A stretch of 64,000 nucleotides of DNA from Perognathus longimembris pacificus (GCF_023159225.1 NC_063170.1:58968208-59032207); one strand, 5' to 3'. Numbered from the stretch's first letter, positions 44,649 through 56,811 are shown. A program made the numbers and translations. Notes: generated by a model from the letters alone, not told the origin.

Positions 44649-45182
44649 GACACATTGATTTCTATAAGTAATTTTTGCAGATTCAGGACAAAGCAGGACA
44701 GTGATACTGGACTACTTGCTAATCTATTTTTTCCTAAGCTATAGTGTTGCTTTTCTTTCCATGGTCTCCAGCAATGGTGTTTTCTAAACAAAGTATCAGG
44801 GTATATGGACAGTTAGGAATGAGGTACAAATCTTAAACAATGGACAAACATACTTTTGTTATAATATAGAAACATCTGGGCTTCCCATTTATAGAGGACA
44901 AAAAGAATACATGAGAGGATAGTCCTATCCTGAGGAATCTGAGGTGAGTTCTACTCATGTTCATTATCTTCCTTTATCCTCCCAACATTCCACTGACACA
45001 GCCAATGATACCTCTATCCACAGGAGTTGACATCAAAAACTTAGATTTTATCCCAGAATCACAGGTGTCAGGACAAAGGTAAGTGGTAGCACACTTATGC
45101 TAGTATGGATGAGTCCCTTTGACATATTGCACTGCAAATAATCAAACAAATTATATATACATATATTGAAAAAGACCGTTAA
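44649..45182. other. unassigned non-coding stretch
   Basis: Unique sequence, nothing recognised. Confidence 0.45.
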
Positions 45183-45365
45183 GACTGGACATAGTGGCAT
45201 ACACTGTTAATCCTCGCTACTTGGAGGTGAAGGTAAGAGGAAGATAGTCTGGGGACTACACTGTGCAAAAAAGAAACCACACAACTTAGTAAAACAACAG
45301 GCAATATGGCTCAAGTGGTAGAATATCTACCAAAGACAAAGCCATTGCTTCAATCCCAAGAATGA
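45183..45365 (+). mobile_element. diverged B1-dID SINE
   Basis: 'actggacatagtggcataca', 'tcctcgctacttggaggtga' and 'aatatggctcaagtggtaga' in order. The head is shortened and the B-box region reads 'gcttcaatcccaag'. Confidence 0.65.
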
Positions 45366-45689
45366 TCCACAGAAATCTAGGGATCATTGTGAATAACTTC
45401 TTCACTCTTACGATCCTTCCTCCATCTATCAAGGACTGTGCATGACCTCATTTTAAAACTAAGCAGGAGTATTGGTCAAGGACTTCCTCATCCTTGTCCT
45501 TGTCTGTGCATGGCCATCCGAATCCTAACCATCTCTTCTGTGGTCAAAAGCCTCTTGCCACATTCAACTGTTTCACTCTACAATCTGGTTTCCCTCTTAA
45601 TGACTGGGCTTCAGTCAGAGTAGCCATATCTCTTCCCTGCAGGGGTGGCCACACGCATGCCCAGTCTAGACTTTCAGCTTGCCCTTATT
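45366..45689. other. unassigned, possibly LINE-derived
   Basis: Pyrimidine-rich sequence leading into the L2-like segment; it may be an upstream part of the same L2 copy. Confidence 0.35.
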
Positions 45690-45965
45690 GCTACCTGGAA
45701 TGCCACTTCCTGAGCCTTGGCATGTCTGCCTCATTTGTCCTCTTCCCCCAAGAATCCAGCAGGCAATAAGGCCTCTTCCCCTCCTTGGCTGTTCTAGGAC
45801 CACACTGTTTTAATTTACTACCTCGCAAATTGTACCTGAGCCCACTCTCACTTGTTAGCCTAGCGTCTCCTTCTGTAAGGCCACAAGAAGGCAAGGATCC
45901 TATCTGTCACAGTACAGTTTCCTCAGCATCCTGAACTGTGTCTGACACATGGCCACAACAGGCAG
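45690..45965 (+). mobile_element. L2 LINE 3' region
   Basis: 'tacctggaatgccacttcct', 'aaggccacaagaaggcaagg' and 'gaactgtgtctgacacatgg' follow the order of the L2 3' end (the segment with 'gagggcagggactgtgtctg' and 'cctggcacatag'). No coding potential remains. Confidence 0.5.
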
Positions 45966-47276
45966 CTTTACAATGAGCCCTCCCCTTCTGTCTACCCAGA
46001 GATGGTTGAGTGTGTGGGGATGATCATGTGAGGCGCTTCAAAAAAAAACACAAGGCCATAGAAATAGTACCCTGCCAGGTTTCCATCTAGCCTGAAGATG
46101 CCATCCCCCACAGGAGCGCCTGGAAACCTGTGTGGCTGTTCCGGCCATGGCTCAGTTCCCAGCCGGAAGGAGTCCTGTGAGTGACCAATGCCAACTCCAC
46201 CTGGAGCAAAGAAGAATCACCCCCGACCAAGCCCGCTCCACAGGGAAGGCTCTTGCACCAACAGGGATTCAGAGCAATTCATAGAGCGGCCATAAGTAAG
46301 TGATACAGAGATGCCTGATGGTTGGTGAGAATTGATGACTGGCCTGCACACTAGTTCTTCTGTGCTACATTCTGCCTCTCCTCCCTTCCAGAAATCTACT
46401 CTAGTCTTCCGAAATGTAAATCTGATCATCCAGTTCCATATATAAATACATATACATATATATGTATGCAGTTTCGTATCTATACATGTATATGTGTATG
46501 GAGATATTTGTAGAGAGATATACATATATCTATACATCTATATGTGTATGTATGTGTGTATATGGATGTATATGGATGTGCGAGCCCAGATGTGAACACA
46601 GGTACATCCTTTCCACAAGCCTGTAACCATGACCTTGTATCCACCCTGGCAGCCTCTATACTGTTCTGGGTTCAGTTCCTTCAGCATGGCAGACGTGGCC
46701 CCTTCCGTTTGGCTCTTCATTACCTCCTTCCTTTCTCCAGACCTCATTAACCATCAGTTCCCCATGGAGCCTTCTCTGACCTTCCTCACTAGGGCAAATC
46801 CCTGAGTGGAGGCTCTGAAAATACCACACTCATCTGGACCACCCTGGACCGGATTCTACATAAAGATGATCTATGGCTACTCACAGCCTGGCCGGCAATA
46901 CCCCAATGCCCCATCATGGACTTCCCCAAACTGAAAAGCAGCAGGAAAGCAGAAATCTGAGCCATCTGAGGGGACATTTCCTAACAAGTGAAATAACTAT
47001 ACCCAGCCCTCTTCTTACATCTCCTGTGTTATTAAATGACAATCACTGTGTCTCTTGGTGGAAGCATGAATTGATCCTAATCTCCTTAGAAACACTTGGG
47101 GAATATACTTCAATGTACATTCACAAAATTCAAACATGTACCACTTTCACCCAGCATCTCCCATGCTGATCATTTGTCCTTAGTCAATGCCTCTTAGCTG
47201 GGGTGATCTCATTCCTCAGGGGATACTTAACAGCATCTGGTGACATTCTGAGTTGCCACCCGTGGAATGGCAAGGC
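45966..47276. other. unassigned stretch with TA/CA low-complexity DNA
   Basis: Positions 46438-46572 are alternating TATA/ACAT/TGTA DNA, with a 16 bp palindrome (ATACATATATATGTAT, 46452-46467). Positions 46765-46800 ('gagccttctctgaccttcct') resemble an L2 fragment. No gene is recognised. Confidence 0.4.
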
Positions 47277-47290
47277 GGGGGGGGGGGGGG
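47277..47290. repeat. G14 homopolymer
   Basis: Fourteen consecutive G in otherwise unique sequence. Confidence 0.9.
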
Positions 47291-47384
47291 AGTGGCTGCT
47301 ACTGGCCTCTAGTGAATAGAAGCCAGAGATACTAACAGACACCCTAAAATGCACAGCATTGCTCCCATGATAAAGAATTATTCA

Positions 47385-47600
47385 AGCCAGATAGGTTGCA
47401 ATTCTAACCCCGGAACTCTAATCCCACCACTCTGGAGGCTGAGGCTGAAGGATCATGAATTCAAAGTCAGTCTTGGTTACATAGTGAGACTTTCTCTCAA
47501 TAAACCAAGGGCAGAAGTTGTATCTCAGTGGTAGATCACTTGCCTAGCATGGCCAAAGCCTTGTGTTTAATCACCAGCACCGTAGAGAATTAAAAAGAAA
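47385..47600 (+). mobile_element. B1-dID SINE, old subtype
   Basis: 'ctctggaggctgaggctgaa', 'gtcttggttacatagtgaga', 'gttgtatctcagtggtagat', 'cacttgcctagcatggccaa' and 'gtttaatcaccagcaccgta' in order. The ID-like tail is closer to classical rodent/squirrel ID than to the geomyoid tail of the other copies, so this is probably an older lineage. Confidence 0.75.
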
Positions 47601-48116
47601 AGGAATTACCCATCTCCAAATGTCAATATCACTGGGTTAAAAAAAATCTCTCTTATTTAGAAATAATCATACAGGCTCACTGAATGGAATGTACAAGCTT
47701 GTTTCTCCAGCTCTGTTATACATAATCTTCTCTAGTCAACAAAGCTGAACTACTTAACTATACTGCAACCTACATACACACAAGGCCATAAAGTAATAAT
47801 GCTGCTTCACATCCACAGTTGCAGAAAGACACTGGAAACCTATTTTTAAATTTCCTAAAAGTAGGAACAATGAAGCACGATTCAGGCAAATGAAAACTGT
47901 GATGTGTCTCTCCCAAACTGCCCAACCAAAACACAGTATGAACCATAAAATATAACTTAAAATGTTCTCGTATACACACAATAAGAAAAAATAAATTAAT
48001 CATAGCATGTTTTATTAAATCCATTGCATGTAAATATAGACATTATCTAAAATCATTAAGACATTTGTCATTTTCTTTTCCTGAATTCTTGAGTAGACCT
48101 TTCACCTTTCACCAAC
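47601..48116. other. unassigned AT-rich stretch
   Basis: Nothing recognised. Positions 47990-48070 are AT-rich. Confidence 0.45.
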
Positions 48117-48325
48117 TTGGACCAAGAGTGGGGAACCTTTTTGCTGACAAGTGCCTTTTAGAAATTAAAGCAGCATTCTCAGGCCATACAAAATCACCAG
48201 AATAGTCACATGGGACAAGGGCAGCTGGCTAGAAGCTTATGTTCCCATATCATCATGTACCAAATAATTCTTTGGGCTTTATATGGCCTGTGGGCTGCAG
48301 GCTCGCGGGGTGAAGTACATTTCAA
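48117..48325. mobile_element. hAT-type DNA transposon relic
   Basis: The left end 'agagtggggaacctttttgc' and the right-side 'atatggcctgtgggctgcag' match, with 'tctcaggccatacaaaatca' between them, a non-autonomous mammalian hAT family whose ends read 'gtggggaacctttttt' and 'ggcctgcgggccgcaggttc'. Ends are diverged. A 182-codon frame beginning at ATG 48210 starts inside it and is unlikely to be real. Confidence 0.6.
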
Positions 48326-49044
48326 TGCAATAGCCACCTATAGTTACTGGTTAGCAGAATATACAGCTCAGGTCCATTCTGCAACAGGTGGGCAGGAGGT
48401 GGATATATCTGGAATAAACATGGGTGTGTGGGTATCTGCACTGGGTGTTGACCTACATTCCTTCAGATCTATACCCAGGAGTGCAAACCCTCATCTTAAC
48501 ACTCGTGCTGAGACCAGGGACCTCTCGCAGAAAAGAAAAACTAGACATGGTGTACATTTTCTCTTCACATTTGCTTTCCCTGGGAAGAGGATGAGAGGCA
48601 GTTGGTGGTTCTTAGACTCACAGATTAGACTCTCAGCGAAGAACAGAAACCCTAGTGTTCCTCTCTGCAGCTCCAACTTGGCTGGAGCTTACCATACACC
48701 AATGGGAGATGCTCCCCCTTACTTTCCCAGGCCCAAGCTGGGCCTTAAAGTGCTTTAAGGGACACTGCCAAATTTCCCTCAGACTCTGGAGCAATGGGAA
48801 AGGATGCTAGTCAGGGCTCTGTGTGGGGCCACAGAGGAGCAGCACCCCCACACTCCTATCAGCTGCTGAGGCTGCTTTGCCTGGCCAGGGTGTCTCACGA
48901 TGATGCCCCAGAGGTCACATTTACATAGTAGCCTTGCCTTTGCTCCTCCCTAGCAGACCAAAGGTGCCTAAACACTACCGAGAAGAAGTGAGTACTAATC
49001 ATGATCTAAGAAAAAAATAATAATTTTAAAGTGGTTTTCATCTT
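48326..49044. other. unassigned non-coding stretch
   Basis: Unique sequence holding the remainder of the unsupported 182-codon frame. Nothing else is seen. Confidence 0.4.
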
Positions 49045-49320
49045 TCTTTTGTTTTTTTGTTTTTTGTGGGTTTTGTTTTGTTCTATGAAGGTGCTAGGGC
49101 TTGAACTCAAGGCCTAGATGCTGTCCCTCATCTTTTTCACACGTCACTTGAGCCGTAACTACACTGGATGCTTTCTACCAGTTAACTGGAGACAAACAAT
49201 CTCACAAACTTTCCTGTGTGTGTGTGTGGGGGGGGGGGGGGGGCTTTGAGCCATGATCCTCAGATTTCAATCTCCTATGTAACAAAGATTATAGGCATGT
49301 GCCGCAGGTGGCTGACTGAA
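49045..49320 (-). mobile_element. B1-dID SINE, antisense, with embedded G16
   Basis: TTTTG-rich tail, 'agggcttgaactcaaggcct', 'cagttaactggagacaaaca', a (TG)n plus sixteen-G tract at 49216-49243 in place of part of the head, then 'gagccatgatcctcagattt'. The G-run replaces the usual 'ccaggctgg' segment. Confidence 0.75.
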
Positions 49321-49599
49321 TCTAAAATTTTATAGTACTTGGTGAATCCTGGGATAAAAACACTGTGGTCTATTAGTAACTCAATAACAGAGTTCCTTCT
49401 TTTGCTCTCAACACATGTCTGATCCTTCAAACACTGACTGCTCCCCCAATTACAGACAGTAAAGAGAATAAGAACAGTTAATAGGCTCAAGTCCAACTTC
49501 TATAACTCATTAATAAACAAAAAGTTGGATAAGAACAAATAAGAATTTTTTCTCAAACTAAACAACAAAAACATTGAAAGTTATTGTTAATAAAATGTG

Positions 49600-49830
49600 C
49601 ATTGAAATGAACTTGCTAATGGAGCACTGGTAGGAACAAAAATTGGTAGTACATTTTGCAAAGCAGGAAGATGAGTCTGTAAAACTTCCTCTGCCATACA
49701 AATTACATAATAACTATATATTATATGGGAAATTACCTAATGAAGTTATATGATCCTTCCAATGACAATTGTCCATTTCTAAGTATTTTTCCCCAGAGAC
49801 GTAAATAGAGACTGTTAACCCCATTCCAAA
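49600..49830 (+). mobile_element. L1M-type LINE 3' end fragment
   Basis: 'ggagcactggtaggaacaaa', 'aattggtagtacattttgca' and 'taagtatttttccccagaga' follow the order of the old L1 ORF2 3' region / 3' UTR ('cactgctggtgggaatgtaa', 'ctaggtatttacccaagaga'). No open frame remains. Confidence 0.5.
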
Positions 49831-51019
49831 AGTAGAAAGAGAACATAGGCAGTTTGGATCAATCACTATCCACCTCACAAACAAGATGCCACATGAACCA
49901 TTATCTTTCTATTCACTCCAGCCCTTGAGAAAACATGTCACAGAGAAGCTCATTTGTATCCATCAATCACAAAGACAGTCAATGCCTAAATTCTCTTGCT
50001 ATACAAAACCCAAATATCCAACAAATGCACAGTTGTTGTCAAGTAGGAGAATACTAACTCAACCTATGTCTCTATCAGATCTTTTTTAAAAAAAATAGAC
50101 AGAGGAGACAGACAGGAAAAGGGAAGGGAAGAGAAGGAGGAGATGAAAAGGGGCATTTTCTAGGGTATGCATTTTAGCAAATGCTTGCCATAGTCAATAG
50201 TTTGAAACACATGTGAATTGTCTTAATGTAACTTGGAGATGAGGGAAAAAAAGGAACACGAGATGAAATCCAAGAATGGGCCATTTATATTAGAAAAAAA
50301 AAGTATACTTTGGTTTTCATTTTGTTATTTAACATAGCCAACTTTGGTGTCATCCAGTTGTAATATTTCTACTTGGTTTGGGTGTTACCTCATGAAAGGA
50401 AGGAAGGCATGTGGGCAAAAGACAGGGAGTGCCTCCAATTCAGGCGGCGACAGTTACCCAGAAGCTTGGGGGGGGGGGGGGCGCAATATTTCCTTTTCTC
50501 CATCTCACCCTCGGTAATGCGCAAAAGTAGATTCAAGAAGTCTGGTGGAGAGCAGCTTGAAGATGTGAGAACTAGATGGGCTCTGGTGTCCTCCTGGGCT
50601 ACACCTCAGTTTTGAGCACAAGGATTCTCGCAGGTGCTCAGCAACGAGTGCTAGCTATATCACTGAGGAAGGGCAAACGAGGCAAATGACATTTTTGTCC
50701 TCTAAAAGGTATACTTTTGAAGTTCTCAAGCCTTAATGAAACTTAAAGAAAATTTTGAAAGCATAACACCAACAAATTCTATGAAAAACTTGCTCAGGGA
50801 CAAAGGAACGACAGATATCTGGGATGATAAAACCATGAACATATCAGTGCAATCTTCCCTCGTCCAGTCAACGGCAGCTCCAGCCTCTGACAAGTGCCTT
50901 CACTTTCTTCCCAGAAGCCATCCATCAGTCATCCTGGACACATTACTACCAATCTCACCACCTTTCTACTACAGAACAACTCAGTTCTATCCTAAATAAA
51001 TTCCAAATGTTACCATCTC
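49831..51019. other. unassigned stretch with a G14 run
   Basis: Purine-rich DNA at 50095-50150 and a G14 run at 50468-50481. No gene recognised. Confidence 0.4.
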
Positions 51020-51480
51020 CTCCACCATCTGGACTTAGTCACTGTGTAGCCTGCTAGCCAGCTTCCTTCCTGTGGCCTCATCAACGCAATCTTTATTGTC
51101 AAGACAGCTTTCTAGAATGATGCACTGAATACACGAAGAAGTGATTGTTCCAGTTGGAAGCCCTTCAAAGACTCCTGCTTCCCTAAGAACACAATGAGCT
51201 CTCATGCCCTGCTCAGCCTGCCCCGCTCCGTCGTGACCCCCTTGCTCCATTCGCCCCTTGATGGTGTTGCGTTGGCTGCTGGGAGACTTGTTCTTTCAAA
51301 GGTATCATCACTGCTCAAATCTCATTGGCTTCACAGTGAGGCCTATCTGGATCAATCTATTTACAGCTGCAACCTCTTCCCTCTGACAGTCTGACCTTCC
51401 TGGTCCTCCTCTACTTCCTTCAGAGAACCTACTACCGAGCTTTAACTTCTACTGTTTCCCTGCCTATTCCTTTCCCTAGA
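51020..51480 (+). mobile_element. possible L2-derived segment
   Basis: Pyrimidine-rich text such as 'gagctctcatgccctgctca', 'cagtgaggcctatctggatc' and 'ccttcctggtcctcctctac' resembles an L2 copy in plus orientation. The match is weak and broken. Confidence 0.35.
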
Positions 51481-51529
51481 GCAAAGCAGCAGAAGGAAGA
51501 CATGCTTAGTAGCTGTTGTTGACTGCTGT

Positions 51530-51623
51530 ATGCCCATGGTCTCCAGTACCATTGTCCAACAGAAGCATTACTCCTGTCAAGTGTCACTGTGGTGGTATTT
51601 TCAAAAGCAAAAGGGCAGAATTG

Positions 51624-51625
<2 letters not shown>
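51530..51625. mobile_element. possible old transposon end, split by a SINE
   Basis: 'tgctgtatgcccatggtctc' may be an L2 3' end. 'attgtccaacagaagcatta' recalls one end of an old DNA element whose other end ('gctatatgtggacagtggct', 51929-51948) lies beyond the inserted SINE. Confidence 0.3.

Positions 51626-51673
<48 letters not shown>
51626..51673. repeat. (GT)n microsatellite
   Basis: About twenty-four TG units at the tail side of the antisense SINE that follows. Confidence 0.95.
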
Positions 51674-51676
<3 letters not shown>

Positions 51677-51862
51677 AGGCATGGCTCAAAGCTAGCACTC
51701 TATCACTTGAGCCACAGCTCTACTGCTGGCTTTTTGGGTGGTTAATTGGAGATAAGAGTCTCCATAGACTTTCCTGTCCAGGCTGGCTTTGAACTGTCAT
51801 CCTCAGATCTCAGCTTCCTGAAGAGCTAGAATTACAGGTGTGAGCCACTGGTACCCTGAGGT
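51674..51862 (-). mobile_element. B1-dID SINE, antisense, tail-truncated
   Basis: Begins in the ID-like unit ('ggctcaaagctagcactcta'), continues 'ggttaattggagataagagt' and 'ccaggctggctttgaactgt', and ends 'gtgtgagccactggtaccct'. Part of the ID-like unit is replaced by the GT repeat. Confidence 0.8.
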
Positions 51863-53589
51863 TTCAAAATATCTTGTGGACTTCCAGCACCTAAAGTGCC
51901 AGCTGACGCTATTTCAAATGCTAGCGGCTATATGTGGACAGTGGCTTCCCTGCTCAACAGGAGAGGCCTAGCCCAAAGGCTGACCCACGGCAGAAACTTC
52001 AGAAAGATATAGTGAATGAACAAATGAATGGAGCCAAGTAACCTACAGTACGAACTGTGTTACACTGAAAAGATAGTATCCATCCATTTTAAAACCTTTA
52101 TCATACACACACCTAAAATCCTTGTGATACAAGGTGGGCTGATTTCGGATTGTATTCATTGTATAACTGTTCCATTGAATGCAGTCTGGAGGGAAATCCT
52201 CATTCACAAATCAATCCCAGTGCCTAGTTGGAAAACCATCCGTCTAAACCAACTTTAAAGCAAAATTGGTAATGAATGGATTTCAGGCCACTTCCAGTCT
52301 GGAGATTGCTTAGGACTCCTTGACGGGGAAACAGCCTGACCTTCTGACAAGAGAACTGAGGAAAGTTGCAGCTTCCAGAACAGCACGCCAACCCAGGGAC
52401 AGCAATAGACACCGTCCAGCTAGGGGTGTGAGCTTGCTTTCCTAATTAACAGTAATTTCATGCAACTTATCAAACACTGTCAGGTAATCCACAAAACATA
52501 TAATTACCTTTAATTATATACTCCATACATACTAATATACAAATTTCAAGGGACAAGCTATGGGATTTTTATACTTCAAAAAAGACTGCATTTTTGAATG
52601 GAGCAGGGAGGAAAAAAAACAACAAAAAGAAATGTCATGGTTTTTCAGCTTCCACCCTATCATCTCTATCCAAAGGCTGTGGCATTGCAACAGCTCAGTG
52701 CTCTAGAAAAGACCACGGAGACAATTCACTCCGTCTATTTACCAAGTCCCAATCACTCCCAGTCTTTTTCAAAAAGATGCCACAACATAGCTGTGACAAG
52801 TCCTAACCCGTGAAGATTCCAACTATCATTTCTTTGAAGTTCTGGGCATTACTTAACACAAAGGCGATCCCTTTGGAGGACGTTGCTTTTACCCAGTGAT
52901 GTTTCTGAACTCTTCTAAAAGGTTTGGAATCACCAGCAAGAGGGATGCTTCCTCCATCTCTGCCCAGAACTCAGGCCGCGCATGCGAATGGTTTCCTAAG
53001 CCGTCCAGGTGAGCCACTGGAAAACTGATGCTCTAGGCAGACAGAGCAGCAAAACCCATTTGCTATCTGCTTTTGTATGTTTCAGATTGTTCACTGTATC
53101 AAATATGGCTACTTGATAATTGCTGCAAATATTGTCTTTACTATCAAATATGTCTTTTGTGTACATTTCACCAAGTGGCTTTTACTTGAAAAGAACTCTA
53201 TTGAGCATATTTCTCTGGAAAACAATATTTAAATTTTTTTTCCCTTTGAAACTAACATTCAGAAAGAGACAGCTCTTGTTTACAGAGTAACTTAGTTTAG
53301 CATTATGGCTAACAATGTTTAAAAACAGCTAACTTAAAATACAAACATTTAAATTTTGCATTTTAACTTTTGAAAGGCCATGTCAGGTCTATGGCAATAC
53401 TCAGAAAATGAAACACACAAACACTAGCCATCTTCCTCAAGTTCTATCCCTTCTAAGAATATTTCAGGCTACTGTTCTGTTAGATTTAAGAGTAAGGACA
53501 GTAAGGAAATCTATATGGATACAAAGTGGACTAGTTGTTGTCAAAGAGGTAAGTGGAAGGGAGAATGGTGAAATCAAATATTATCCTAA
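51863..53589. other. unassigned non-coding stretch
   Basis: Positions 51929-51960 may be the far end of the split element noted at 51530. The rest is unique, AT-rich after 53100. No gene recognised. Confidence 0.4.
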
Positions 53590-53862
53590 TACTAGGTTTT
53601 GTGATGGATTTTTTGTTTGTTTGCGTGTCCTGGGGTTTGGACTCTGGACCTGGGTTCTGTCCTTGAGCTTCTATGTGTTTGCTCAAGGCTAGCACTCTTA
53701 CACTTGAACCACAGCTCCACTTCCCGCTTTTTCTGAGTTGTTAAGTGGAGATAAGATCTCACAGACTTTCCAGCCCTGGCTGGCTTTGAACTGTAGATCA
53801 TCAGATCTCGGACTCCTTAGTAGCTAGGATTATAGGCATGAGCCACCGGCGCCTGGCTCTAA
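53590..53862 (-). mobile_element. B1-dID SINE, antisense
   Basis: 'ctggggtttggactctggac', 'ctcaaggctagcactcttac', 'gttaagtggagataagatct' and 'agtagctaggattataggca' to 'cgcctggctc'. Full length. Confidence 0.85.
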
Positions 53863-53945
53863 TACTAGTCTTTTAGTCTTCCTTTCCCTCTCCCTTCCTT
53901 TCCTTTCTTTCCTTTCCTTTTTCCTCCCTCCCACCTTTCCTTCTC
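53863..53945. repeat. CCTTT-rich polypyrimidine tract
   Basis: About 60 bp (53879-53938) of CCTTTCC/TCCCT low-complexity DNA. Confidence 0.8.
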
Positions 53946-53989
53946 AAAATCACTCCATCATTTGAGCCAGGCCCCCATCCATTTTTGCT

Positions 53990-54222
53990 TTTGCTTGTTT
54001 TGGAAGCATGATATTATGAGGCATTATTATGCTTGACCTCAAGCATGCTACTTCCATCTCCAAAGTAGCTAAGGCTTATAGATGTGTGCCACCATATCCA
54101 GCTTGTTTCTTGAGATGGAGTTTTGCCAGCTTTCCCTGAGCTGGCCTGGAACTGTAATTTTCCTATCTCTGCTTCCCAAAAAGATGGGGTTCAAGGCATG
54201 AATCGTAATACCCAACCCATAA
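53990..54222 (-). mobile_element. two B1-like fragments, antisense
   Basis: Positions 54025-54105 ('cttgacctcaagcatgctac', 'gtagctaaggcttatagatg') and 54107-54220 ('gagatggagttttgccagct', 'ctggcctggaactgtaattt', 'gcttcccaaaaagatggggt') are two diverged B1-type units in the same orientation. Confidence 0.55.
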
Positions 54223-54474
54223 GATTTCTTTCCTTGAGTGATAAAATGTTCCAGAACTATGTAGAATGATTGGAAAAACTTGGGGAAGATGCTAAAATTC
54301 ATGCAAAACCATGAATTCTCTACATGGGTGGACGTATATGATAGGTGAATTAGAATCTCAATAAACCTGGAAACAAGAAAATTAACATTCCTATTAGCAT
54401 TCAAAATAAGACTGGTGTGAAAAGTACCAGGAGATCATATTGAGTCTCAAATAGTGTCCTTGTAGTGCTAAAGT
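54223..54474. other. unassigned short stretch
   Basis: AT-rich, nothing recognised. Confidence 0.4.
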
Positions 54475-54692
54475 AAATCATCCCCGACACCCTTCTCTCC
54501 TGGGTACAGAATCCTTTCTGAGGGTGATCAGCACCTCCCCTTCCTCACATTTGTCATCACCACCATCATGTCTGTCTTCTTCACCAGAATATATATTTTA
54601 TGAGGACAACACGTGTGTGTAAGATTCTGTCACCTAGTACAGAACCATCAATCACTTCTGTATGGGTGAATGAATGAATGAATGAATGAATA
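54475..54692 (+). mobile_element. L2 LINE 3' end
   Basis: 'atgtctgtcttcttcaccag', 'ttatgaggacaacacgtgtg' and 'ctagtacagaaccatcaatc', followed by a (TGAA)n tail (54667-54690), reproduce the order of the L2 3' end with its typical TGAATGAA terminus. Confidence 0.65.
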
Positions 54693-55434
54693 AAACCACC
54701 GGAAGGGACCAACTCAGTCAATCACAAGGTTATGTTCTAACTGTCCTCTCAAATGTGTTCTTCACTTCCTCCCAGCCTCCTGGAACCCAATCAAGGAGAG
54801 ATACTGCTCAACCACTCTTAAAAGGTTCTGGAGCCACATGACCATAGTCCTGCCAATTAAATGTCCAGAGGTGTAACGTAAATAAAAAAGAAAAAAAAAT
54901 CAACTCCTCAACTTCACAGGAAATTGTCTGCTTTGGATGTTTTTTCCCCCCAGTGTGGCAACATTTTTTGCTCCAGCCACACAGATACCAACAGATTCCC
55001 AAGGGCCGAGATGACAGGTGGAAGGATGTGTCCAGTCAAACCCACCTGGCTAGAACGTTAGATAAGAGAAGTCAAACTTCTATTTTGCTGAAATCATTGC
55101 ATGTCCGGAGCTCTTTGTTACATCAGCTAACACTCAGTGATGACTGTTACAATCCAGGCATGGTATGTCATGTGTTTGTGGGGACAGAGAGCATTCTGAT
55201 GCTTAATCATGCTGGCTGAATGGTCCTATGCAGACAATGTAACCTAACAACTTCATGAATAAGAAGTTAAATAATTCAAATGCCGAATGCTAGTAAAAGA
55301 TCATTTCAATGGGCTGGCTCAGAATTATTACGGTCATTAAGTAAATATTTAAAAAATATATACGTTCAAAGGAACCAATAAGTAACATTTCAAACAGTTG
55401 AATGGTGTTTTATCTTTTATTTGTTTACTGTTTT
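54693..55434. other. unassigned non-coding stretch
   Basis: Unique sequence, nothing recognised. Confidence 0.45.
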
Positions 55435-55515
55435 CAGGGCTGGGGAGGAACTCCAGGGTTTTGCACATGTTAGTCAACAAACACTCTACTTCTGAGCTAT
55501 ATTCCTCAGCCCTAG
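55435..55515 (-). mobile_element. ID SINE, antisense
   Basis: 'cagggctggggaggaactcc', 'agggttttgcacatgttagt', 'caacaaacactctacttctg' and 'agctatattcctcagccct' read as a single reversed ID monomer. It lacks the geomyoid second unit and is probably older. Confidence 0.65.
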
Positions 55516-56811
55516 TATTATTTTTATCCAAAGGATAATTTCTAATATAGAAGATGAGATGAATAAAATGTATATGTATGTAGTATAGTTCCCTCATTTA
55601 GCATAAAAGAACTCAATCGGGTCCGGGGAGAATTTTGTAATTATTAGTGAGGTGAAGTTTGTAGATGTCTAATGCTTTAAAATAGCCACTTAGTTATAAC
55701 CCTGTGGGCCGAACAATGCTCTTCAACTTGCAATGTCATTAAGGATTGAACACAAAATGATCAACTGTACAAACCAGATATGAGTTTTAAGCAAAATGTA
55801 AGTGGGTGAACTGTCAAGGGTAAGGAGAAATGGGGGGGGAAGAAATGCCACAGATCCTTATGAAGCCACGGCAGCCACCACAGGAAGACAGTATAATTGT
55901 GATCCGAGCCAAGTTTTCTTTCTAGTTTCCATTTTGACATTCGTGATGACCTTCCTCAGTAAGTTACTTACTCTCCAGGACTACTTTCAAACTCCGTAAA
56001 GCAGGAATTAGAATAATTGCCAGCTACTTCTCAGGAACGCCAGCAAGCAGGCCCAACTGAATAACACACTCCCATCTACTTAGAAAATTATTATATCACT
56101 ACCAAGTAGGACGGCTGCTATTTATGATTCTTCAAACCTTTAGTCTATACATTAAAAATGGCTTCCCTTGTTTCTTTGAATTTGCCAGGCCAGGTGAACA
56201 CATGTAGCTAATTGTTCCTACAGTGCCCGGATAGCACATTTTGCATCAGTACTGACAGTTTCCCAGATTTCAAATCTGGAGCAGAGCATTTCTGAGAAGC
56301 GCCTGCTCTTGGAAATCTTCAGCCTTCTTGCAGCGGGAATAATGAGCTAGATTTGGCCAGGGCTAGATAGCAAGGTCTTGCCTTTAAGGATTCTTCATAA
56401 GGAACAAAAATGCTGGCTACTATGCCCATTTCATAGGCCTTTTAAAACCTCTTATTTCAAGTAAAATGTTTTTTTCTATTATATGCAGGTGACAAAGATA
56501 CATAAGATTTTGTCTTTGAAAGATCCTTGAGCTTTTTTTAAAGGTAGACACTACATACTTGTTTTTACATGAGTCTATATATCCTAATTTTACAAAAGCA
56601 ATTGAAATAAGGGTGAAAATATAGATGGAATAAATACAACAAAATAAAGAAATTATTTTGTTAACAATTGCATTATTGTTACTAACCAAATAAATAATAT
56701 AGGTTCATTGTGAAAAAGTTAAAAATAAATTATTTAAATTTAAGAGTAAACTTAAAACAAATAAAAAATAATAAAATGTTCATTATAGAAGAGCAAAAAC
56801 AATTATTATGG
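55516..56811. other. unassigned AT-rich stretch
   Basis: Very AT-rich from 56560 to 56800. No repeat family or gene is recognised. Confidence 0.4.

Noticed and set aside
48210..48758. 182-codon ATG-started plus-strand frame
   Set aside because: Its first part lies inside a hAT transposon relic and the rest shows no recognisable protein features.
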